Below, in pieces: positions 1 to 8,645 of a stretch of 64,000 nt of DNA. The notes below the pieces were generated by a model. The model did not search any database, was not told the DNA's origin, and saw only the letters and a list, made by a program, of their open reading frames with translations. The DNA is from JBOZRQ01 sp050789255 (GTDB lineage Bacteria > Bacillota > Sulfobacillia > Symbiobacteriales > Symbiobacteriaceae), in assembly GCA_050789255.1 (NCBI GenBank), contig JBOZRQ010000033.1, positions 124,001 to 188,000 on the forward strand. The letters run 5' to 3'. The position numbers were made by a program, and so were the translations under genes. The number at the start of each line of letters is the position of its first letter. Positions within the stretch are counted from its first letter, which is position 1.

Positions 1-1022
1 TCCAGGGCGGCCTGGCAGTCCCGGTTGTACTGCTTGAGGTAGAGGCGGGCGCTCAGCACGCCCGGCAGAATGTGCGCCTTGCGGCCAAAGGCCCGGCCCT
101 CGCCCTTCCAGGTCACCTTGAAGTCGGGGTTCTCCGACTTCACGGCCCGGACGAACTCCTCCAGGGAGCCCAGCCGGTACTCGATATTGTCGCCCTTCAG
201 CCCCTCGTTGATCTGCCGGATGATGCGGGGCAGCCGCTCATCGGTGGGCAGGTGGTCGCCGCCCATCGGCTCCAGCAGGAACCGGGTGGTGGCGAACTCC
301 TTGTAGTGGGCCACGGTCTTGCGGGCCCGGCCCACGGTGGCCTCGTACGTCGCCTCGGGGTCGCCGGGGAACTCCTTGTAGTGGCCCCGGTAGTACTCCA
401 TGGGCAGGTAGACGCCCATCACCCAGGAGCCGTCCGGCGACTGCCACCGGAACTCGCTCTGCATCCGGTCGGGGTACTGCTCGGCGTTGTACAGCGGCGG
501 GAAGAGGTAGCCATCCGCTCCGACGTAGCCGGTGCCGGGCTCCTCGTGGCCCCAGGGCGGGGCGCCGAACCCACGCCAAACCACCGCGCTGTCGATGCCA
601 AAGCCCTGCAGGATCTGCGGCATCTGGGCAGCATGGCCGAACTGGTCGGGCAGGTATCCGACCGTGCTGTTGCGTACCCCAAACTGGCGGGCCGTCCGCT
701 CACCGAGCCACAGGTTGCGAATGTGCGCCTCGCCGCTGACCAGGAACTCGTCGGGCAGAATGTGCCAGGGCCCCACGAAGACCCGGCCGGCCCGAATGTA
801 GCCCAGCAGGCGGTCCCGGTTCTCGGGGCGGACCTCGAAGTAGTCCTTCAGCACAATGGTCTGCCCGTCGAGGGTGAAGCTGAACGCCGGGTCGTTGTCC
901 AGGTTCTCCAGGAGCTTATCGACAATGTTGACCAGGCGGAACCGGAAGTTCTCAAAGGTGGTCCACCACTCACGGTCCCAGTGGGTGTGGTGGTACATGA
1001 TCACCTGGGTCTTCTTCTCCAT
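1..1022 (-). CDS. GH38 alpha-mannosidase, MngB/mannosylglycerate-hydrolase type, 3' part outside window
   Basis: The minus strand is open from ATG at 1022 to the window edge (340 codons), so only the N-terminal catalytic domain is visible. It starts MEKKTQVIMYHHTHWDREWW; H14 and D16 of THWDREW are the GH38 zinc ligands, and the predicted nucleophile is D126 in YLPDQFGH. The HWDREW version and the segment that follows resemble the MngB/YbgG branch (2-O-mannosylglycerate or phospho-mannosylglycerate hydrolase) more than the other GH38 proteins here, which read HAHxDPVW. AAAGGAG lies six bases before the ATG. It is the last visible gene of a leftward operon with the GH-D glycosidase and GH1. No signal peptide is present, so it should be cytoplasmic. 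Family is sure; substrate is inferred. Confidence 0.9.
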   Translation of the reverse strand, partial: MEKKTQVIMYHHTHWDREWWTTFENFRFRLVNIVDKLLENLDNDPAFSFTLDGQTIVLKDYFEVRPENRDRLLGYIRAGRVFVGPWHILPDEFLVSGEAHIRNLWLGERTARQFGVRNSTVGYLPDQFGHAAQMPQILQGFGIDSAVVWRGFGAPPWGHEEPGTGYVGADGYLFPPLYNAEQYPDRMQSEFRWQSPDGSWVMGVYLPMEYYRGHYKEFPGDPEATYEATVGRARKTVAHYKEFATTRFLLEPMGGDHLPTDERLPRIIRQINEGLKGDNIEYRLGSLEEFVRAVKSENPDFKVTWKGEGRAFGRKAHILPGVLSARLYLKQYNRDCQAAL

Positions 1023-1057
1023 GTGCGGCTCCTTTCGCGGGAGGGGGCAGTAATTTT

Positions 1058-1112
1058 GCCGCGGATTTCGCAGATGACGCAGATTTCCGAACCAGACTGC
1101 GAAATCCGCGGC
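1058..1112. repeat. REP-like hairpin between two operon genes
   Basis: A perfect 16-bp inverted repeat has its left arm at 1058-1073 (starts GCCGCGGATTTCG) and right arm at 1097-1112, with a 23-nt loop. The loop holds most of GATGACGCAGATTTCCG (1073-1089), which recurs in inverse orientation with one mismatch at 54272-54288. No T-run follows on either strand, so it is unlikely to be a simple terminator; it may stabilise or attenuate the mRNA between the GH-D glycosidase and GH38 genes. Confidence 0.75.
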
Positions 1113-1130
1113 GATAAAAATGTCTTCTAC

Positions 1131-2969
1131 TTAACCTTTGGCCCGGTGCTCAGCCCAGACCGCCCGAATGAGCGCGTAGTCCTCCGCCTCCAGGGGCTCC
1201 ATGGAGTCCAGGTGGGTGGCGAAGTAGAGCGAGGGGATGCCCAGGTCGTTCTGGATCTTCATGTACTCCCGCCACGCGGCCCGGTTGGGCATGGGCCAGT
1301 TGTCCGTGTCGATCAGCACGTTCGGGCAGGCGGCCTTGGCCACCCGGGCCCGGTGGGTCATCTGCGAGTTGACCGGGCGCCCGGTGTTCACGTCGTTCAG
1401 GCGCACCATGTCCACGATGTTGGAGAAGTACGGGTTGGGGCAGTGGCACATCACCAAGGCGTCGGGCTTAACCTTCTTGGCCTCGTCCCACAGGATCCAG
1501 AGCAGCTTGTAGAGCAGCTCCACGCCCCACTCCTTGCCGTGCCGCACCAGGCCGGGGCCGCTCGGGGTCCGGGCGGAGAAGTCCACCTTAAAGCCGTCGG
1601 CGTCGTAGCCGTCGGCGGAGAGCATCAGCCGAATCGCCTGGCGGAGCGTCGCCTCGTAGGCCGGGTTGGACGGGTCGGCGCCCACCGGCATGCCGGCGAA
1701 GTTGCGCACGCACTGCTCAAGGGGCAGGCCCTCGGGATCCCAGGCCTTCCACCACAGCAGCACCTTCTGCCCGTTCTTGTGGGCCTTGTCGACCCAGCCG
1801 CGCAGGTCGGGCCACTTTGCCGGGTCGGCAATGCAGGTCCCGTAGTCGCCGGACCACTTATCATCGATGACCAGAACGCCGGGCTTGAGGCCGTTCGCCT
1901 CCAGCGCAGCAAGGAAGCCGTCATAGTTCTCCTGGGTGCACACGGCCGGCGCCCGCTGCTTGGTGGCGTTGCCGACGTAGCACTGGGCGCCCCACCCGCA
2001 CTGGATGGGCTCGTTCCACCAGGCCGGGCGGTTCAGCCGCGGCTGCAGGTTGACCAGGCCCAGTTCCTCCAGCGCCCGGACATACTGCTCCAGGCCGGTG
2101 TACGGGTCCGGGTTGCCGAACTGAATCAGGATCGCCGGGGACTCGAACTCCCCGTCGATCGCCGTCTGGCCCTCGTAGGCCAGGCGGAAGGAGAAGGCGC
2201 CCTCGGTCGCGTCATAGTGGAAGCCGGAGAAGTTATGCTCACCGGGCTTGCAGGCCAGGCCGAAGGTCATCCAGGGGCCGGCGGGCAGCTCACCGACCGT
2301 TTCGGCCTCAACCGACGTACGGCGCGCGCCCTCCTCCCCCACCGGCGTCCCGCCCTGGTCGGCGCCCACCGAGGCGCCGCCGATCGCGGCCCGGGCGCCC
2401 TCCACCGGCGCCTTGCTGACCCCGTAGCAGAAGGGCGGCGGGGTGAAGAACCAGTGCAGCTTGCCGGGCACCGAGGTCCCCATCACGTCCTGCACGGCCG
2501 ACTCGTTGGCCGGAATCGCCCTGCGCTCGGCGCCCGTCGGCTCGGGGTTAAACAGGCTCTGGAACCGGGCGCCGCTCATGAAGAAGCCGCTGCCCCAGCG
2601 AATATGGCCCGAGTAGTAGCCGCCGAAGATGTGGACGTCCGTCAACCGGCCCCGCCCCTTCACCTTCACATGCGCCCGCACTGAGTCATCCAGACAGGTA
2701 AAGACCAGCGCCTTCTCCTGCCAGTGGCTGCTGACCGACTTCACGACAATCCGATACCCGCCCTCGATCTGCTCGGCCACGGGGGCCTCCAGCTTGGCGG
2801 TATCATCTAGCATCTCGCGGGTATGCAGGCTGCTGGGGAGCGCCAGCTCCGCCCAGCGCTCGCCGTTGGCATCATCGAGCATGGCGTAAGGACGATCAGC
2901 CGGGAAGAAGAGCCGGTACGACCCGGCTTCAACACGCAGCCCGTCCTGCGCTTGAGTTACCTGAACCAT
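1131..2969 (-). CDS. Clan GH-D alpha-glycosidase (GH31/GH36-like)
   Basis: This 612-residue protein has an N-terminal beta-sandwich of about 290 residues followed by a TIM barrel. Barrel landmarks are GVLVIDDKW, KVLLWWKAW, then DGFKVDF, whose D463 is the likely nucleophile, and VRLNDVNTG, whose D526 is the likely acid/base. The order and spacing fit GH31/GH36 retaining alpha-glycosidases, but I cannot place it confidently in one family; an alpha-galactosidase or alpha-glucosidase role is possible. No signal peptide is seen. ATG at 2969 is preceded by GTAGGAGG. It starts 15 nt after the GH1 stop, so the two are translated from one message. A loop at residues 186-229, rich in Gly, Glu and Ala, looks like a lineage-specific insertion. 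Confidence 0.8.
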   Translation of the reverse strand: MVQVTQAQDGLRVEAGSYRLFFPADRPYAMLDDANGERWAELALPSSLHTREMLDDTAKLEAPVAEQIEGGYRIVVKSVSSHWQEKALVFTCLDDSVRAHVKVKGRGRLTDVHIFGGYYSGHIRWGSGFFMSGARFQSLFNPEPTGAERRAIPANESAVQDVMGTSVPGKLHWFFTPPPFCYGVSKAPVEGARAAIGGASVGADQGGTPVGEEGARRTSVEAETVGELPAGPWMTFGLACKPGEHNFSGFHYDATEGAFSFRLAYEGQTAIDGEFESPAILIQFGNPDPYTGLEQYVRALEELGLVNLQPRLNRPAWWNEPIQCGWGAQCYVGNATKQRAPAVCTQENYDGFLAALEANGLKPGVLVIDDKWSGDYGTCIADPAKWPDLRGWVDKAHKNGQKVLLWWKAWDPEGLPLEQCVRNFAGMPVGADPSNPAYEATLRQAIRLMLSADGYDADGFKVDFSARTPSGPGLVRHGKEWGVELLYKLLWILWDEAKKVKPDALVMCHCPNPYFSNIVDMVRLNDVNTGRPVNSQMTHRARVAKAACPNVLIDTDNWPMPNRAAWREYMKIQNDLGIPSLYFATHLDSMEPLEAEDYALIRAVWAEHRAKG

Positions 2970-2984
2970 GTGGTAGTTGGCCTC

Positions 2985-4331
2985 CTACAACCCGTTGCGG
3001 GCGATAACTTCCCGGTACCACAGCGCGCTGTCCTTCGGAATCCGCTGCTGGGTCTCGTAATCCACGTACACGATGCCAAAGCGCTTGGTGTAGCCAAACG
3101 CCCACTCGTAGTTGTCCATCAACGACCAGACGAAGTAGCCGCGCAGGTTGACGCCGGACTCCATCGCCTTGTGCGCCGCCGCGAAGTGCTGCTTCAGGAA
3201 GTCCACGCGCTTCTCGTCGTGCACCTGCCCGTCGGGGGCGACCACGTCGTCATACACCGCACCGTTCTCGGTGATGTAGACCGGGATATCCCCATAGTCG
3301 GCCTTCAGCCGGTTCAGCAAGTCGGTCAGGCCGAAGGGCACGATCTCCCAGCCCATGTCGGTGGTCGGCTTGTCGCCCGTGCGATCGTGGACGATCCAGC
3401 CCAGATCGTGCCCCGGCGCCGACTCGATCATCCGGCGGTGGTAGTAGTTTACCCCCACGAAGTCCATCGGACCGGCAATGGTCTCCATATCTCCCGGCTG
3501 AATGTAGTCCAGCGGGCCGACCAGGCGCTCGAAGTTGGCCGCCGCATCGGCGGGGTAGGCGCCCTTCGTGGCCGGGTCAAGGAACCAGCGGTTGGTGTAG
3601 CCGTCGGAGAGACGGGCGGCCTCCCGGTCCGCATCGGTATCGCGCAGCGGGTAGTGCGGGAACAGGCTCAGCGTGATGCCGATCTGCCCCTTCTGGCCCG
3701 TGGCCCGGTAGGCCTGAATCGCCTTGCCGTGGGAGAGCAGAATGGTATGAGCAGCGATCAGGCCCGACTTCAGGTCCTTGATGCCCGGCGCATGCACGCC
3801 CCGGAAGTGGCCCAGGAAGGAGGAGCACCAGGGCTCGTTGTGGGTGATCCAGAGCGGAACCTGGTCGCCCAGCGCCCGGAACATCGTGTCAGCGAACTCC
3901 GCAAATCGGTCCGCCGTGTCGCGGTTGAGCCAGCCGCCCTTGTCCTGGAGGGCCTGCGGGAGGTCCCAGTGATAGAGCGTCACCGCCGGGGTAATGTCCT
4001 TCGAGCGCAGCTTGTCCACCAGGCGGCGGTAGAAGTCCAAACCCTTCTGGTTCACCGGCCCGGTACCCGTCGGGTAGACCCGGGGCCAGGCGATCGAGAA
4101 GCGGTAGCCCTTCAGGCCCAAGGAGGCCATCAGGTCCACATCGCCCTCGAAGCGATGGTAATGATCGCACGCCACGTCGCCCGTGTGGCCGTTCACCACG
4201 TTGCCGGGAGTGCGGCTGAAGGTGTCCCAAATCGAGGTGCCACGGCCATCTTCATGTGCAGCTCCTTCAATCTGATAAGAAGCAGTGGCCGCACCCCAGA
4301 GAAAATCCTGCGGAAAGCGCATGCTACCCAT
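2985..4331 (-). CDS. GH1 beta-glucosidase/beta-mannosidase
   Basis: A full-length (448 aa) GH1 retaining beta-glycosidase, single TIM barrel. The family N-terminus FPQDFLWGAATASYQIEGA is intact, the acid/base is E166 in THNEPW and the nucleophile is E355 in YITENGA. It has no signal peptide, so it cleaves imported beta-linked oligosaccharides in the cytoplasm. With alpha- and beta-mannosidases around it, beta-mannoside or beta-glucoside specificity are both plausible. The start at 4331 (MGSMRF) has AGGGGGA only 2-3 nt upstream; ATG at 4322, spaced about 12 nt, is an alternative. First gene of the leftward operon, diverging from the GH38 gene across an intergenic region holding a conserved operator-like element. 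Confidence 0.95.
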   Translation of the reverse strand: MGSMRFPQDFLWGAATASYQIEGAAHEDGRGTSIWDTFSRTPGNVVNGHTGDVACDHYHRFEGDVDLMASLGLKGYRFSIAWPRVYPTGTGPVNQKGLDFYRRLVDKLRSKDITPAVTLYHWDLPQALQDKGGWLNRDTADRFAEFADTMFRALGDQVPLWITHNEPWCSSFLGHFRGVHAPGIKDLKSGLIAAHTILLSHGKAIQAYRATGQKGQIGITLSLFPHYPLRDTDADREAARLSDGYTNRWFLDPATKGAYPADAAANFERLVGPLDYIQPGDMETIAGPMDFVGVNYYHRRMIESAPGHDLGWIVHDRTGDKPTTDMGWEIVPFGLTDLLNRLKADYGDIPVYITENGAVYDDVVAPDGQVHDEKRVDFLKQHFAAAHKAMESGVNLRGYFVWSLMDNYEWAFGYTKRFGIVYVDYETQQRIPKDSALWYREVIARNGL

Positions 4332-4417
4332 CGTCCCCCTTCGCTTCGTCTATTCCACATAATAAGTTCTGCCGTTTCAGGGAGCTTTCTTCCGGCCGAC
4401 ACGAGGAGAAAACGGGA

Positions 4418-4442
4418 ACTTAGTCTAATACATGAAGTAAGT
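4418..4442. promoter_or_regulatory. Operator-like element shared with the locus at 61 kb
   Basis: Between the divergent GH1 and GH38 starts lies ACTTA-N15-TAAGT, a 25-bp inverted repeat that also contains the smaller palindrome TTAGTCTAA. The same arrangement, with 22 of 25 bases identical, occurs at 60995-61019 between GH2 and another GH38. The similarity continues on the left through AAAACGG. No gene for a cognate regulator was recognised next to it. Reading it as a repressor or activator site for both loci is inference. Confidence 0.7.
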
Positions 4443-4518
4443 CTTCGCATCAGCCGGAGTAAAATCCTCTAAAACAGGAAGATTTGAACCCAGTTGAATC
4501 AGGAAGGAGCCACCTCTC

Positions 4519-7023
4519 TTGGAGAACAAGCGCAGCAAGGACCTCACGTTTATCATGGTCGGCCACGCCCATATCGACCCGGTTTGGCTATGGGACTGGC
4601 GTGAAGGGTACGAGACCGTCAAGGGTACCTTCCGTTCCGCGATCGACCGCCTGGCCGAGAACCCGGACATGGTCTTCGTCCACAGCTCCGCCTCGCATTA
4701 CGCCTGGATGGAGGACCACCCGCAGATGCTCGCCGAGATCCGCGACGCCGTGCAGCGGGGCCAGTGGGAGCCCGTCGGCGGCTGGTGGGTCGAGCCCGAC
4801 GCCAACATCCCCTCCGGCGAGGCGATGGCCCGCCAGGGCCTCTACGGCCAGCGCTGGTTCCAAAAGCACCTCGGGCGCCGCGCTAAGGTAGCGTTCCTCC
4901 CGGATACCTTCGGTCATCCGCAGACGCTGCCCCAGCTGTTCAAGCAGAGCGGGCTGGATTACTTCGTCTTCATGCGCCCCGGCGCTAATGAGGTGGATAT
5001 CCCCTCCAACCTCTTTACCTGGGAATCCCCCGACGGCAGCCAGGTGCTCGCGGCCCGGGTCGAGTGCTACAACACCAACCCGGTCATGGTCCAGACCTCC
5101 CTGGAGCGCAACCTCTACTGGCGCCCCGAGGACGCCAAGGAGTGGATCTCCATCTACGGCGTGGGCAACCACGGCGGCGGCCCGACCAAAAAGGCGATCC
5201 AGTCGATCCGCGACGTGGCCGCCTCCCCCGACTGGCCCACCGTGAAGTTCGGCAACCTGCAGTCCTTCTTCGAGCGGGCCTCCCAGCGGCAGCATCCCGT
5301 CCACAAGAATGAGCTGCAGCACCATGCCCGCGGCTGCTACGCCGCCTACTCCCCCATCAAGACCCTCAACCGCCGCGGCGAGGAGACCCTGGTCGCCGCC
5401 GAGAAGTGGAACGCCCTTGCCAGCTTCTACGGCTACCCCTACAACAGCGAAAAGTACCAGCACGCCTGGCAGCAGCTGCTCTTCAACCAGTTCCACGACA
5501 TCCTGGCCGGCTCGTCGATCGCCTCGGCCTATGAGGACTCCAAGAACGAGATCGGCGAGTCGATCTCCATCGGCCACCGGGCCATGTACGGCGCCATGCA
5601 GACCATCGCCCAGCGCATTGACACCCGCCGCGATCAGCGCAAGATCGAGGAGCCGATCCGCCGGGTCCGCTGGACCATGGAGGACTGGACCGTCGACCTC
5701 GGCGACGGCGTGCCCGTGGTGGTCTTCAACCCCAACCCCTGGCCCCGCACCGAGATGATCGAGGTCGAGAACAACGACTGGGGCGCCGAGGAGATCCACG
5801 TCATGGACCACGAGAACAAGCCGGTGGTCCACCAGCTCGGCCAGCCCGAGTCTGCGACCGGCGCCCGGCCCCGCGTCATGTTCATGGCCGAGGTCCCGCC
5901 CATGGGCTACCGCCTCTACCGCGTGGTGGACGAGCCCGCCGCTCAGCTCCCCGCCGACGCGCCCATCCTGAACGCCTCGCAGACCGTGCTGGAGAACCAG
6001 TGGTGGAAGCTGGAGCTCGATCCCAAGACAGGCGCCCTCTCCGGCATCACCGACAAGAAGCAGAACCTGCAGCTGCTGGCCGGCAACGGCGCCCAGCTCG
6101 TGGTCATCGATGATCCCACCGACACCTGGGGCCACGGCATCGTCTCCATGCGCAACATCGCCGGCGTGTTCAGCAACCCGGTGGTCGAGCTGCTGGAGGC
6201 CGGCCCGCTGCGGGCCACCTGGCGCATCAGCACCACCTACGGCAACTCCACCGCCCGCCAGGAGATCTCGATCTACCGCAACAGCCCGGCGATCCACGGC
6301 AAGCTGTACGTCGACTGGCACGAGCAGCACAAGGCGCTGAAGCTGATGTTCCCGATGGCGCTCGCCGACGCCACCGCCACCTTCTCGGTGCCCTACGGCC
6401 ACGCCGTGCGCCCGAACGATGGCCAGGAGGAGCCCCTGCAGCAGTGGTTCGACGTGACCGGCTCGGTCCGTGACGCCCGCGGCGTGACCCATCCCTACGG
6501 CGTTGCCCTGCTCAATAACTGCAAGTACTCGGGCCATGTCCTCGGCGGCGAGATGGGCCTCACCATCCTGCGCAGCCCGGTCTTCGCCCACCACGATCCC
6601 CGCAAGCTGACCCCCGGCGTCCTCTACCAGTATCAGGACCAGGGCGCCCAGGAGATGCGCTGGCAGTTGGTGCCCCACGCCGGCAGCTGGCAGGAGGCGG
6701 GCGTCGTCCAGGCCGCCCACGACCTGAACGCCCCCATGCCCTTCATCCGGGAGTTCGCCCACGCAGGCGAGCTCGACAAGCAGCAGAGCTTCGTGGAGGT
6801 CACCCCGCCCGGCGCGGTGGTGGTCTCGGCCCTCAAGCAGGCCGAAGAGGGTGACGACCTGGTGCTCCGCCTGTACGAGCCCCACGGCAAGGCCGCCAAG
6901 GCGACCATCAGCCTGCCTCTCGCCAAGGCGACCATCAACGTGGAGGCCGGAGCTCACCAGATCAAGACCTACCGGATCAGCCGCACCGGCGCCGTCCGTG
7001 AGGTCAACTTCCTGGAGGATTAG
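4519..7023 (+). CDS. GH38 alpha-mannosidase
   Basis: A complete 834-aa retaining alpha-mannosidase. Zinc ligands are H18 and D20 of GHAHIDPVW and H326/D327 in FNQFHDILAG; the nucleophile is D129 in FLPDTFGHP. An alpha/beta catalytic domain of about 270 residues is followed by the three-helix bundle and C-terminal beta-domains, the usual GH38 order. No signal peptide, so it acts on imported alpha-mannosides. TTG at 4519 is chosen because AGGAAGGAG ends 9 nt upstream and because it gives the start KRSKDL also seen in the 22-kb paralog. It leads the operon GH38-manA-ROK: the next start is 2 nt after its stop. It is similar throughout to the proteins at 19596-22085 and 61093-63582. Confidence 0.95.
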   Translation: MENKRSKDLTFIMVGHAHIDPVWLWDWREGYETVKGTFRSAIDRLAENPDMVFVHSSASHYAWMEDHPQMLAEIRDAVQRGQWEPVGGWWVEPDANIPSGEAMARQGLYGQRWFQKHLGRRAKVAFLPDTFGHPQTLPQLFKQSGLDYFVFMRPGANEVDIPSNLFTWESPDGSQVLAARVECYNTNPVMVQTSLERNLYWRPEDAKEWISIYGVGNHGGGPTKKAIQSIRDVAASPDWPTVKFGNLQSFFERASQRQHPVHKNELQHHARGCYAAYSPIKTLNRRGEETLVAAEKWNALASFYGYPYNSEKYQHAWQQLLFNQFHDILAGSSIASAYEDSKNEIGESISIGHRAMYGAMQTIAQRIDTRRDQRKIEEPIRRVRWTMEDWTVDLGDGVPVVVFNPNPWPRTEMIEVENNDWGAEEIHVMDHENKPVVHQLGQPESATGARPRVMFMAEVPPMGYRLYRVVDEPAAQLPADAPILNASQTVLENQWWKLELDPKTGALSGITDKKQNLQLLAGNGAQLVVIDDPTDTWGHGIVSMRNIAGVFSNPVVELLEAGPLRATWRISTTYGNSTARQEISIYRNSPAIHGKLYVDWHEQHKALKLMFPMALADATATFSVPYGHAVRPNDGQEEPLQQWFDVTGSVRDARGVTHPYGVALLNNCKYSGHVLGGEMGLTILRSPVFAHHDPRKLTPGVLYQYQDQGAQEMRWQLVPHAGSWQEAGVVQAAHDLNAPMPFIREFAHAGELDKQQSFVEVTPPGAVVVSALKQAEEGDDLVLRLYEPHGKAAKATISLPLAKATINVEAGAHQIKTYRISRTGAVREVNFLED

Positions 7024-7025
7024 CC

Positions 7026-8645
7026 GTGCACTTCCGCACTCAGCCGCTCAACAGCGTCGGGCCCGTCCCGCACGCAAAATCGCTGGAGGCCCTGGACATC
7101 CAGGGCCTCCGCGCTATTGCGATCGACGGCATGTGGGGCGTCGACTTCGACCGTTATGCCGCAGCCTTTCCGGGGTTTCGGACCGTCCGCACCTGGGATT
7201 ACCTCAAGCCGTCCGCACAGCTAGAGGCTCAGTTTAGGCCATGGCTGACCGATAACCCGGTCTTCGGCAAGGTTTGCCAGCTCCCACTCTCCTCCTATTT
7301 TGATGTCGACCGCCTCAGCGCTGCTATTCAGGAGACGCCGGTGTTGGTCGTTGGCCCCTGGGCGCTCGGCGCCCTGCCCAAGCCCGACCTGGCCGTCTAC
7401 TGCGACCTGCCCCGGGCCGAGGCGATCGCCCGGCTCCCTCAGCGCGGCGTCAGCTACAAGGATGCCTATTATGTAGAGTGGCCGCTGCTGGAGGCCCACC
7501 GGCGGGAGCTGCTCCAGGGCGCCCGCTTCGACTACTATGTCGATGTGACCGGCGTGGTCGTTTCCTTCGATGCGCTGGTAACAGCGGTTGAGAGCGCCAC
7601 CGAGAAGCCCTTCCGCTGCACCCCCTTCTTTATGCCCGGCGTCTGGGGCGGCCAGCGCTTGCGCGAGGTGGCCGACCTGCCCAAGGAATGGCCCAACTGC
7701 GCCTGGGACTTCGAGATCGTGGCGCCCGAGAACAGCCTCCCCATCGACCTGGGCGGGGCGTCGATCAACGTGCCGATGAACGCCGTGCTCAACCTGCGCG
7801 CCCGGGAGCTGATGGGCGAGCTGAACTACCGCATGTTCGGCGAGTACTTCCCCCTGCGGGTCAACTACCTCGACACCATGGGCGGCACCAACCTGAGCCT
7901 GCAGGTCCACCCGCACCACACCTACATGCGGGAGAACTTCGGCGAGCCCATCGGGCAGGATGAGAGCTACTACATCGTCGAAAAGGGCGAGGGCGCCAAG
8001 GTCTACCTCGGCCTGCAGGAGAGCGCTACCCGGGAGAGCCTCCGGGAAGCCGTCCGCAAGGCTGAAGAGGCGTCCGTCCCCTTCGAGATCACGGATTACG
8101 TCAACGGCTTTGACGCCAACGTCGGCGACCTCTTCCTCATCCCGGCGGGCACCGTGCACTGCAGCGGGACCAACAACCTGGTGCTGGAGATCAGCACCAC
8201 GCCCTACTGGTACACCTTCAAGATCTACGACTACCTCCGCCCCGACCTGTCCGGCAAGCCCCGGCCGATCAACTCCGAGCACGGCTTCAACGTGATCGAT
8301 ACCACCCGCAAGACCGAGTGGGTCAGGCGCCACCTGATCCCCGAACCCTACCTGCTCCGCAAGGATGCCGGCGGTGAGGAGCACCACATCGGGACCACCG
8401 GGCTCACCTTCTACAGCGTCCACCGGCTCCATATTCAGACCGAAATGGCCGATGCGACCGACGGCGGGTTTCTCCTCCTGACTGTCACGGCCGGGGAGGG
8501 CGCCCGCCTGCTGGACCAGGCCGGGCAGCCGGTGGCCGAAATTGCCTACCTGGAGACCTTCGTGGTCCCCGCCGCCTTCGGCCCCTTCCGAATCCAGGCG
8601 GCCAACGGCCCCTGTCAGGTGGTGAAGACCTATGTCCGGAAATAA
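7026..8645 (+). CDS. manA: Class I mannose-6-phosphate isomerase with N-terminal kinase-like domain
   Basis: The C-terminal two-thirds (about residues 195-539) is a cupin-type phosphomannose isomerase converting mannose-6-phosphate to fructose-6-phosphate. It shows the zinc-site motif LQVHPHH, the glutamate-containing YYIVEKGEG strand and the histidine of IPAGTVHC. The first ~190 residues resemble the uridine-kinase-like extension found in some long Firmicute and Bacteroidetes ManA proteins, but no GxxxxGK P-loop is seen, so that part is probably non-catalytic here. GTG at 7026 follows the GH38 stop by 2 nt and the gene overlaps the ROK start by 14 nt, so translation is coupled. It connects mannose released by the alpha-mannosidases to glycolysis once phosphorylated. 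Confidence 0.9.
   Translation: MHFRTQPLNSVGPVPHAKSLEALDIQGLRAIAIDGMWGVDFDRYAAAFPGFRTVRTWDYLKPSAQLEAQFRPWLTDNPVFGKVCQLPLSSYFDVDRLSAAIQETPVLVVGPWALGALPKPDLAVYCDLPRAEAIARLPQRGVSYKDAYYVEWPLLEAHRRELLQGARFDYYVDVTGVVVSFDALVTAVESATEKPFRCTPFFMPGVWGGQRLREVADLPKEWPNCAWDFEIVAPENSLPIDLGGASINVPMNAVLNLRARELMGELNYRMFGEYFPLRVNYLDTMGGTNLSLQVHPHHTYMRENFGEPIGQDESYYIVEKGEGAKVYLGLQESATRESLREAVRKAEEASVPFEITDYVNGFDANVGDLFLIPAGTVHCSGTNNLVLEISTTPYWYTFKIYDYLRPDLSGKPRPINSEHGFNVIDTTRKTEWVRRHLIPEPYLLRKDAGGEEHHIGTTGLTFYSVHRLHIQTEMADATDGGFLLLTVTAGEGARLLDQAGQPVAEIAYLETFVVPAAFGPFRIQAANGPCQVVKTYVRK

Noticed and set aside
72..2684. Very long plus-strand open frame (870 codons)
   Set aside because: It is antisense to two strongly recognisable glycosidase genes, has no domain pattern and reflects GC-rich third positions.
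4588..6957. Long minus-strand open frame opposite the GH38 gene
   Set aside because: Antisense shadow of a well-supported GH38 gene; similar shadows exist opposite all large glycosidase genes.
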